From: Latescibacteria bacterium UBA6620
GTDB lineage: Bacteria; Latescibacterota; UBA2968
NCBI GenBank assembly: GCA_002433075.1
Contig: DJHM01000059.1
Span: 1 to 61,715 of the forward strand
Length of the DNA: 61,715 bases
Direction: 5' to 3'
Position numbers and translations under genes: made by a program. Positions 1-5,915 of this stretch are shown piece by piece; the stretch's first letter is position 1, and each line of letters opens with the position of its first letter. The notes below the pieces were generated by a model. That model did not search any database, was not told where the DNA came from, and saw nothing but the letters and a program-made list of their open reading frames with translations.

Positions 1-70
1 CGTAGCTCAGTGGTAGAGCAGCGGCCTTTTAAGCCGTTGGTCGAAGGTTCAAATCCTTCCGGGCTCACCA
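1..70 (+). tRNA. tRNA-Lys (UUU), 5' end cut by window edge
   Basis: The D arm, anticodon arm, T arm (GGTTCAAATCC) and the 3' half of the acceptor stem are readable, followed by an encoded CCA at 68-70. The anticodon loop reads CTTTTAA, giving anticodon TTT (lysine). The 3' acceptor strand CGGGCTC needs a 5' partner GAGCCCG, of which only the last two bases are in the window, so about five bases are missing at the left edge. Confidence 0.95.
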
Positions 71-100
71 AATTCTGGTTCGCCGAGCGTCCAACTCGAT

Positions 101-149
101 CCTGGCTAATAAAAAAAGGCCCTTCCCGGGCCTTTTTTTATTAGCCAGG
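101..149. terminator. Long perfect hairpin, probably a bidirectional terminator
   Basis: A perfect 22-bp inverted repeat (101-122 and 128-149) encloses a 5-base loop. The stem contains an A7 tract and GGCCC on the left and GGGCC and a T7 tract on the right, so it has the GC stem plus T-run of an intrinsic terminator in both directions. It lies 30 bases after the tRNA and probably ends its transcript. Confidence 0.85.
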
Positions 150-359
150 GTATCACTCTCGGAACGAACGTCTCGTAAAAATAGCTCCTAAATCCCTGAA
201 AGTCAAGGAAGCTTGGGTGTTTTGGTATCAGTAATTCTAATAGTTATGGTTCGTGGATGTCCAGGTGCCTGATCTGCGTCGAGGGCCGGATGCGGCGTGT
301 TGACATCGGACGGGTAATCCATACATTTTTGGTCTGGTTAATCAACAATTTAAGCCTGA

Positions 360-1045
360 GTGAGAACCGTGCCCGAAAACGATTTTTCAGAACTTGAACG
401 AGAAGGTGCCCATCTGGAGAATAAATCCACCGAAGACATTCTTCGGTGGGCAGTGGATCGGTTCGGTGACCGGGTCGCTATGGGGACGGCTTTCGGTGCC
501 ACCGGGCTCGTGCTGCTCGACATTGCCCAAAAGAACGTGCCGGATCTTTCGGTGTTCACGATCGAGTCGGTGACGCCGAGACAGACGATCGGAGAACAAG
601 CAGCCGAACACGGGGAGGAGCTTTACCGTCGGGACGCCGACCAGTGCTGCTACCTGAGGAAAGTGGAGCCTCTCCACAGAAAGCTCGGTGAATTGGATGG
701 GTGACGAGTCTTCGCCGCGACCAGTCAGAGACGCGAAGTCACGTAGACGTGCTCTCATCGTTCCCGAAGCTGGGCGATCGGCGGGTCGCTAAAATCAATC
801 CTATGGCTCTCTGGGATCGCAAACGCGTGTGGGATTACATTCTTGAGCACGAGGCCCCTTATAATCTGTTGATGGACCAGGGCTACCCGAGCATTGGATG
901 CTGGCCGTGTACCTCGGCAGTGGACGATTCTGACGATGAGCGGGCCGGGCGCTGGGCCGGGTCGGCCAAGACAGAATGCGGAATCCACACCATCCACGTG
1001 GTTGACAGATCCTCGCTGACGCCTTCCTTGGGGGCGGCCGACTGA
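360..1045 (+). pseudogene. cysH: PAPS/APS reductase, broken by frameshift and internal deletion
   Basis: Two reading frames together encode a CysH-type reductase, which reduces (phospho)adenylylsulfate to sulfite. The first (360-704) has the PP-loop region (TAFGATGLVLLD) and the Cys-Cys motif in DQCCYLRKVEPL. The second (701-1045) continues with LRRDQ, KINP, YPSIGCWPCT and the C-terminal KTECGIH, so the Fe-S cysteines are present across both frames. The join near 698-701 needs one extra base, or four if a GGAT unit was lost, to restore the expected D-x-W-V-T-S-L-R-R. About 24 residues that normally follow the beta-strand VFTI, including the DTG...PET substrate motif, also appear to be missing in frame. 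Start may be GTG 360 or GTG 369. The frameshift could be a sequencing error; the in-frame loss is harder to explain that way. Confidence 0.8.
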
Positions 1046-1054
1046 GACGCCGAT

Positions 1055-1088
1055 ATTCTTGACGGAATAAGTCAAGAATTCATATATT
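1055..1088 (+). promoter_or_regulatory. Probable sigma-70 promoter overlapped by an inverted repeat
   Basis: TTGACG (1059-1064) and TATATT (1083-1088), 18 bases apart, form a plausible -35/-10 pair directed at cysM. A 9-bp perfect inverted repeat, ATTCTTGAC at 1055-1063 and GTCAAGAAT at 1071-1079, covers the -35 box and most of the spacer, as an operator would. The Rrf2-type regulator at 3928-4356 is the obvious candidate to bind it; that link is inference. Confidence 0.55.
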
Positions 1089-1101
1089 CTGCGTGACGAA
1101 C

Positions 1102-1125
1102 GGGCCCTTCGGGGTCCATTTTTTT
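1102..1125 (+). terminator. Intrinsic terminator between promoter and cysM start (possible attenuator)
   Basis: GGGCCC (1102-1107), a TTCG loop and GGGTCC (1112-1117, one G-U pair) are followed by a T7 run (1119-1125). This is a complete intrinsic terminator. It lies downstream of the predicted promoter and upstream of the cysM start, so it would stop either read-through from cysH or transcripts started at that promoter. Confidence 0.7.
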
Positions 1126-1135
1126 CATTCGAAGG

Positions 1136-2071
1136 ATGGACGGCTTGTCCAACTCAACAGCTCCCGCGCTCGCCGGGGTTTGCCCATTGATTATCTCGGC
1201 CATCGGGCAGACCCCCCTGCTTAAGATTGAACGGTTCACGACGCACCTTCCAGACGTTTCCATCTTCGCGAAGATGGAAATGTTCAACCCTGGCGGGTCT
1301 GTGAAGGATCGACCCGCGCTGCAGATGATTCTCGACGCGGAAGCGTCCCGCGAACTCACGCACGATCGGATCATTCTCGACTCGACCTCGGGAAACACGG
1401 GGATTGCCTATGCGATGATCGGGGCAGCCATGGGCTACGAAGTCGAACTGGTGATGCCCGAGAGTGTGAGCGTGGAACGACGGCACGTGATCCAGGCCTA
1501 CGGCGCGAGGCTTGTGTTGAGTGACCCACTCGAGGGGTCGGACGGGGCGATCTTGAAGTGCCGGGACATTTTGGCGAAAAATCCCGACCGATACTACAAG
1601 CCAGATCAGTACAACAACCCGTCGAACCCGAAGGCCCACGAGCTTCACACGGCTCCCGAAATCTGGGAGCAGACGGAGGGGCGGGTTACCCATTTCATCG
1701 CCACGCTCGGGACGAGCGGTACGCTCGTGGGGACGGGAAGACGACTTAAGGCGTTTGATCCAGCAGTGCGGGTGATCGCGATCGAACCACCCGAATTCCA
1801 CGGCATCGAGGGACTGAAGAACATGGATGTATCGATCGTCCCGGGGATTTATGACGATTCCGTATGGGACGAAAAGATCCAGATCGAAACGGAAGCGTCC
1901 TACGAGATGGCGCGCAGACTGACCCGCGAACTTGGGGTCATGGTGGGGCAGTCCTGTGGGGCTGCGATGGCAGGTGCGTTGCAAGTAGCAGAGCGCAATC
2001 CTGAAGCGACGATCGTGACCATTTTCCCCGACAGCGGGGAAAAGTATATGAGCACCCCGTTATGGCAGTAG
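1136..2071 (+). CDS. cysM: Cysteine synthase, CysM type (PLP-dependent)
   Basis: This is a fold-type II PLP enzyme of 311 residues that makes cysteine from an activated serine and a sulfide donor. Visible landmarks are GGSVKDRPA with the PLP lysine, the substrate loop STSGNTGI, the phosphate-binding loop GTSGTLVGTGR and the C-terminal SGEKY. Features such as VERR, DQYNNPSN and GLKNMD resemble mycobacterial CysM, which takes sulfur from the carrier CysO. The neighbours support that role: the JAMM protease overlaps its stop, and cysO lies 1.6 kb downstream. The second synthase at 4356 looks like ordinary CysK. ATG 1136 sits directly against GAAGG, so TTG 1145 is a possible alternative start. 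The acceptor substrate (O-phosphoserine or O-acetylserine) cannot be told from sequence alone. Confidence 0.88.
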   Translation: MDGLSNSTAPALAGVCPLIISAIGQTPLLKIERFTTHLPDVSIFAKMEMFNPGGSVKDRPALQMILDAEASRELTHDRIILDSTSGNTGIAYAMIGAAMGYEVELVMPESVSVERRHVIQAYGARLVLSDPLEGSDGAILKCRDILAKNPDRYYKPDQYNNPSNPKAHELHTAPEIWEQTEGRVTHFIATLGTSGTLVGTGRRLKAFDPAVRVIAIEPPEFHGIEGLKNMDVSIVPGIYDDSVWDEKIQIETEASYEMARRLTRELGVMVGQSCGAAMAGALQVAERNPEATIVTIFPDSGEKYMSTPLWQ

Positions 2072-2538
2072 GGACCCCCGTCTCGGTCGATCTCGCGACC
2101 TGGGAAACGATCGACGCACACGCTCTTGAGGACTACCCTGACGAGTGCTGCGGGCTGGTGATCGAGGACGCGGCGGGTGCAAGATGCGCGCATCCGTGCG
2201 AGAACATTCAGAATAAGCTGCACGGAGCGGATCCAGAGTCGCACCCGAGGGATGCCCGGACAGCGTATCGCATGGACGACCTGCAGGTTACGCGTATCCT
2301 GGATGAGACGGAGAAGGCCGGCGGGAGAATGACGGCGATCTATCATTCCCACATCGATTGCGATGCCTATTTTTCCGAAGAGGACCAGGCAGCCGCGACC
2401 TTCTTTGGCGAGCCGGCCTATCCAGGGGTTGTCTACCTGGTGGTGTCCGTGGTCGAGGGCGAGATCCGGAACAAGAAGGCTTTCGACTGGGACTCGAGTC
2501 AAAATCTGTTCGTTGAAGTTCCCCTGGCGAAGTCGTAA
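2062..2538 (+). CDS. mec: JAMM/MPN metalloprotease, Mec-like CysO-cysteine hydrolase
   Basis: The 158-residue protein carries a complete JAMM zinc motif: an upstream glutamate in PDECCG and H-S-H-x7-S-x2-D in HSHIDCDAYFSEED. In the CysO pathway, as known from mycobacteria, a protein of this family releases cysteine from the CysO-cysteine adduct. The start overlaps the cysM stop by 10 bases (ATGGCAGTAG), so the two are probably translationally coupled. The matching of cysM, mec and cysO in one cluster makes this function much more likely than a general deubiquitinase-like role. Confidence 0.88.
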   Translation: MAVGTPVSVDLATWETIDAHALEDYPDECCGLVIEDAAGARCAHPCENIQNKLHGADPESHPRDARTAYRMDDLQVTRILDETEKAGGRMTAIYHSHIDCDAYFSEEDQAAATFFGEPAYPGVVYLVVSVVEGEIRNKKAFDWDSSQNLFVEVPLAKS

Positions 2539-2598
2539 CGATCCCCTGTTGGGTCATCCGCGTCGCGACTCCCCGACGCCCTAGTAAGGAAGAGTGAA

Positions 2599-3621
2599 CT
2601 GGATCTGTTCGATGTACTAGTCGTTGGCTGCGGGCCGGCGGGAGCGACAGCGGCGAGGTGTGCCGCAGAGGCCGGACGTTCGGTCATGATCATCGATCGA
2701 CGCCGTTCGATCGGACAGCCGTCTCGATGCGCGGGGTTTGTCCCGCACTGGCTTCCGGAACGCGCGGGTGTCGATCCGAGCTCGGTTGTCCAGGCCATCC
2801 GAGGAGTGCGGCTGGCCGACCCGGACGGGCTTCACGAGATTCCCTGTCGGGGATGGATGATCGATCGTACCCGGTTCGACAAGACGCTGGCGATTCAGGC
2901 GCTCGAATCGGGTGCCGATCTCTGTAACGCGTTCGTACTGTTCAGCCGCGAAGGTGAAGTCGTCGCCCGCAGGAACGGCAGCGAAGCTCGATTCCGGGGG
3001 CGCGTGATCATCGGCGCGGACGGCGCTTCTTCGGTCGTTGTCCGACGTCGTGGCAATGACGAGGTGACGTATCTCTCGGCACTGCAGTACGAGGTCGGGT
3101 TGAACGACGATGAAGAATGGATGGAACTGATCAGCCCGTTGCCCGCAGGACCTGGGTTCGGATGGTTCGTCCCGAGCGGACGTACGGCTCGGCTGGGAGT
3201 GGCAGTCGAACGGTCGCGGGCCAAGAGTCTGCGGGCTTCGGCAGGAGCATTGCTACGGCGCTATGAATCCGAACGGCGGGTGTTTCCAAACGCCATTCTG
3301 GCGGCCTCAGGTGGATTGATTCCGATTTCTCGCAGAAGCCTGAAGGCGGTCTCTGGTGTGCTTCCCGCGGGAGACTCTTGCGGCTACCTGGGGCCGATCG
3401 GGGGGTCCGGCATCGCCGCGGCCGTTCTGCTTGGAGAAGCCTCCGGGCGCCTTGCGTCTGCATCGGTGGGGGCCGGCGATGCAAAAATACTACAGGACTA
3501 CGCGAACGAAGCGATGCAGATGATTCCCGGCCCGGCGGACGGCCCGGTTAATCCGTTATCCAACCTACGTGGCGGGCTTGAAGCAATCGGGGACTGGCAT
3601 CCGCCCCCCGTCCCCGCCTGA
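2599..3621 (+). CDS. FAD-dependent oxidoreductase, geranylgeranyl-reductase family
   Basis: A flavoprotein of about 340 residues. The N-terminal dinucleotide-binding motif G-C-G-P-A-G, the central IIGADGASS and the C-terminal VLPAGDSCGYLGPIGGSGI are typical of the geranylgeranyl reductase / FixC-like group. The first in-frame ATG (2686) lies after the dinucleotide fold and would delete it. No in-frame ATG, GTG or TTG exists between the previous stop (2538) and that motif. The best start is CTG 2599, six bases after AAGGAAG (2586-2592). The gene lies between mec and cysO, in the same frame as mec and separated from it by 60 bases. It is not a standard part of the CysO pathway, and its substrate is unknown: an isoprenoid lipid is what the family suggests, a sulfur-related role is what the position suggests. 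Confidence 0.78.
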   Translation: MDLFDVLVVGCGPAGATAARCAAEAGRSVMIIDRRRSIGQPSRCAGFVPHWLPERAGVDPSSVVQAIRGVRLADPDGLHEIPCRGWMIDRTRFDKTLAIQALESGADLCNAFVLFSREGEVVARRNGSEARFRGRVIIGADGASSVVVRRRGNDEVTYLSALQYEVGLNDDEEWMELISPLPAGPGFGWFVPSGRTARLGVAVERSRAKSLRASAGALLRRYESERRVFPNAILAASGGLIPISRRSLKAVSGVLPAGDSCGYLGPIGGSGIAAAVLLGEASGRLASASVGAGDAKILQDYANEAMQMIPGPADGPVNPLSNLRGGLEAIGDWHPPPVPA

Positions 3622-3644
3622 GTGCCATCGACAGGAGGACACCC

Positions 3645-3920
3645 ATGGCTGTGACCGTACGCATCCCCACCCCACTTCGCAGGTTCACCAACGATCAATC
3701 CGACGTCGAGATCGACGGCGGGACGGTCGGCGAGGTGGTGGACAACCTGGAAGCCGCTTACGCGGGGATCAAAGAGAAACTGGTCGACGAGGCGGGGGAC
3801 ATCCGTCGTTTCGTGAATGTCTACGTAAACGACGAAGACATTCGCTTCCTGGACGGGGCTCAGACCCCGGTCAAGGCAGGCGACAGCGTGACGATCGTGC
3901 CTGCCATCGCGGGAGGCTGA
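3645..3920 (+). CDS. cysO: ThiS/MoaD-family sulfur carrier protein, CysO-like
   Basis: A 91-residue ubiquitin-fold protein ending in the exposed di-glycine (VPAIAGG) that is adenylated and converted to a thiocarboxylate in this family. RIPTPLRRFT and the VNVYVNDEDIRFLDG segment are typical of the MoaD/CysO group. A strong AGGAGG (3633-3638) precedes ATG 3645. Between the mec-like protease and two cysteine synthases, it is most likely the sulfide donor for CysM. No E1-like activating enzyme (MoeZ/ThiF type) is present in this window and it must be encoded elsewhere. Confidence 0.9.
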   Translation: MAVTVRIPTPLRRFTNDQSDVEIDGGTVGEVVDNLEAAYAGIKEKLVDEAGDIRRFVNVYVNDEDIRFLDGAQTPVKAGDSVTIVPAIAGG

Positions 3921-3927
3921 GCGCGGC

Positions 3928-4356
3928 GTGCACATTTCAGCAAAGACAGACTACGGGCTTCGTGCAGTCCTCGAACTCTCCATTCACTTCGGAGAGGGGT
4001 GCATTCACAGCGGCGATATCGCGGCGGCGCAGAACATCCCAGAGTCCTACCTGGTTCAACTCCTGAATCAACTCAGAAAGGCCGGCCTGATTCGCAGTAC
4101 GCGAGGGCCCAAAGGAGGGCACCAACTCGTTCGTCGTCCTGACGAGGTGACGGTGCGCGAAGTGACGTCCGCGCTGGAAGGTCCCGTGGATCTGAACGGA
4201 AAAGGCGAAGAACGATCGCCCGCTTCACCGGCAGCGGACGTGTTTCGTGAAGTCTGGGACGATGTCGAGAACGCGATCGATTCCGTACTTTCCGGAACAA
4301 CGTTCGCCGATCTGGTACGCCGGCAGAGTCGGTCGGCGATCACCTTCAGGATTTGA
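3928..4356 (+). CDS. Rrf2-family transcriptional regulator
   Basis: A 142-residue winged-helix protein beginning HISAKTDYGLRAVLEL, with the recognition region PESYLVQLLNQLRKAGLIRSTRGPKGG, both diagnostic of Rrf2 proteins. The three-cysteine Fe-S cluster of IscR-type members is absent from the region after the winged helix, so it is more like CymR-type regulators of cysteine metabolism, which respond to partner proteins or metabolites. It starts at GTG seven bases after cysO, and its TGA overlaps the cysK ATG by one base. Position in the cluster points to control of sulfur assimilation, perhaps through the inverted repeat at 1055-1079. Confidence 0.88.
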   Translation: MHISAKTDYGLRAVLELSIHFGEGCIHSGDIAAAQNIPESYLVQLLNQLRKAGLIRSTRGPKGGHQLVRRPDEVTVREVTSALEGPVDLNGKGEERSPASPAADVFREVWDDVENAIDSVLSGTTFADLVRRQSRSAITFRI

Positions 4357-5282
4357 TGATGTCCTCCCGGCGAGTCGATTCGGTTCTTGAGCTGATTTGC
4401 TCGACTCCTGTGGTGCGTTTCAACCGCCTCACCCCTGAAGGCGGGGCGGAGGTGTGGGGCAAGCTGGAGTCGCTCAACCCGGGGGGTAGCTTAAAGGATC
4501 GTGTGGCCATTGCGATGATCGAAGACGCCGAGAGCCGCGGTGTTCTCAACCCGGGGATGACCATTATCGAGTCGACTTCGGGGAACACGGGTATAGGGCT
4601 CGCCATGGTGGCGGCGGTCAAAGGTTATCGACTGATCATCACGATGCCTGAAGGGGCTAGTGAGGAGCGTCAACAGTTGCTGCGTGCGTATGGAGCCGAA
4701 GTCATTCTGACATCTTCCTACGACGGGATGCAGGGGACGATCGATCGGGCCGAAGCGTTGAAGGACGAAATCGCCGACGCGTTCATACCACGACAGTTCG
4801 AGAACCCGGCCAACCCCGAGTTCCATCGGAAGACGACGGGGCAAGAGATCCTGGATCAGATGGAGAGTGTGCCCGATGCGTTCGTAGCCGGTGTGGGGAC
4901 CGGAGGAACGATTACGGGGGTGGGGGAAGTCCTGAAGAAGCAGTCGCCCGGGATCCAGATTGTGGCTGTCGAGCCGGCCGATTCGGCGGTCCTGTCGGGC
5001 GGAGATCCAGGCCCGACTGAGATCGATGGTTTGGGTGCGGGGTTCGTTCCGCCCATCTTGAATCGCGAAGTGATCGATCGGATCGTGAAGGTGTCGAATG
5101 GGGATGCACGGCGGATGGCCCGAAGGCTGGCTCGGGAGGAGGGGATTCTTGCAGGCATCTCGTCCGGTGCGGCAGTGCACGCGGCCGTCGAACACGCAGC
5201 ATCCCTTCCCAAAGGGAAGAAGGTCGTCGTGATTGTCTGCGATACGGGAGAGCGTTATCTGGGGAGTTTTCTCTTCGGGTGA
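4356..5282 (+). CDS. cysK: Cysteine synthase A (O-acetylserine sulfhydrylase)
   Basis: A classic OASS of 308 residues: LNPGGSLKDRVA with the PLP lysine, STSGNTGIGLA, GVGTGGTITGVGEVL, EPADSAVLSGG, GLGAGFVPPIL and the C-terminal DTGERYL. It condenses O-acetylserine with sulfide. It is last in the sulfur cluster and overlaps the rrf2 stop by one base (TGATG). TTG 4353 and ATG 4359 are alternative starts. Two cysteine synthases in one cluster suggests parallel routes: free sulfide through CysK and CysO-thiocarboxylate through CysM. Confidence 0.93.
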   Translation: MMSSRRVDSVLELICSTPVVRFNRLTPEGGAEVWGKLESLNPGGSLKDRVAIAMIEDAESRGVLNPGMTIIESTSGNTGIGLAMVAAVKGYRLIITMPEGASEERQQLLRAYGAEVILTSSYDGMQGTIDRAEALKDEIADAFIPRQFENPANPEFHRKTTGQEILDQMESVPDAFVAGVGTGGTITGVGEVLKKQSPGIQIVAVEPADSAVLSGGDPGPTEIDGLGAGFVPPILNREVIDRIVKVSNGDARRMARRLAREEGILAGISSGAAVHAAVEHAASLPKGKKVVVIVCDTGERYLGSFLFG

Positions 5283-5307
5283 ACCCTTCAGATGTCTTGA
5301 ATCGAAG

Positions 5308-5350
5308 AAACGAAAAAAGCCCGTCGATGATCGACGGGCTTTTTTCGTTT
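5308..5350. terminator. Bidirectional intrinsic terminator shared by cysK and rpsT
   Basis: A perfect 20-bp stem (5308-5327 with 5331-5350) with a 3-base loop has A6 on the left arm and T6 on the right arm around a GC-rich core. It lies between convergent cysK and rpsT and can stop both. Confidence 0.9.
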
Positions 5351-5363
5351 CCGGTAGGTAGTA

Positions 5364-5621
5364 TCAGGCTTCGAGTGCGTCAACGTGCCTGGCCAGCCTC
5401 GACTTGTATCGTGCGCCCGTGCGCTCGTGCAGCACGCCTTTCTTGATCGTTCGGTCAATCACGGACATAGCCTGGGGCAGGAGCGCCTCAGCTTCGGCCT
5501 TGTTTTCCGTGGCTCTGAGCTTCTTGACCGTGGACCGGAACAGGGTCCGAACACCTTTGTTGCGCTGAGCGGCCTTTTGGGCCTGGCGGTGTCTTTTCTG
5601 AGACGATTTGAGTGTGGGCAA
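5364..5621 (-). CDS. rpsT: 30S ribosomal protein S20
   Basis: An 85-residue basic protein, PTLKSSQKRHRQAQ at the N-terminus and SRLARHVDAL at the C-terminus, typical of S20, which binds the 5' domain of 16S rRNA. The start is TTG at 5621, preceded on the minus strand by AAGGAGGA. Longer readings that begin upstream have no family support. TTG starts are common for rpsT, where they keep expression under autogenous translational control. A promoter is visible 38 bases upstream. Confidence 0.95.
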   Translation of the reverse strand: MPTLKSSQKRHRQAQKAAQRNKGVRTLFRSTVKKLRATENKAEAEALLPQAMSVIDRTIKKGVLHERTGARYKSRLARHVDALEA

Positions 5622-5658
5622 CGATCTTCCTCCTTGGATCCTGATTTGTAGACTTTGG

Positions 5659-5687
5659 AATATACCAGTGTGCCTAATAGAGCACAA
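5659..5687 (-). promoter_or_regulatory. Probable sigma-70 promoter for rpsT
   Basis: On the minus strand, TTGTGC (5682-5687) and TATATT (5659-5664) are separated by 17 bases. The predicted transcript start is about 30 bases upstream of the rpsT TTG codon. Confidence 0.6.
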
Positions 5688-5780
5688 GTCTTTTGATTAG
5701 ATCCATAGGACAGTTCAAGACCGTACGGTTGTTCGCCGATACATCAGGTAAGTGCTTTGCCAGCCTGAAAGGACGACCGG

Positions 5781-5915
5781 ATGGAATTCTGGATGATCCC
5801 GTTTGTTGCGGTCAGTGTGCTGATTCTGTTTCTGCTGTCTCTGGTGGTGGTGGAGTACCAGGAGCAGCGAATTCGACGATACGATGTCTCACGCCAGCTT
5901 CGTCAGCGGCTCTGA
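5781..5915 (+). CDS. Small single-span membrane protein, 44 residues
   Basis: ATG 5781 opens a 44-codon frame ending in TGA 5913-5915. After MEFWM there is a run of about 19 hydrophobic residues (roughly 6-24), then a charged tail rich in Arg and Gln. This is the pattern of a small inner-membrane protein with the tail in the cytoplasm. GAAAGGA sits about 8 bases before the ATG. It lies between divergent rpsT and the convergent ligase operon, overlapping the last ligase gene by 13 bases tail to tail. I recognise no family. A chance frame is possible, but the hydrophobic profile and ribosome site argue for a real gene. Confidence 0.5.
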   Translation: MEFWMIPFVAVSVLILFLLSLVVVEYQEQRIRRYDVSRQLRQRL

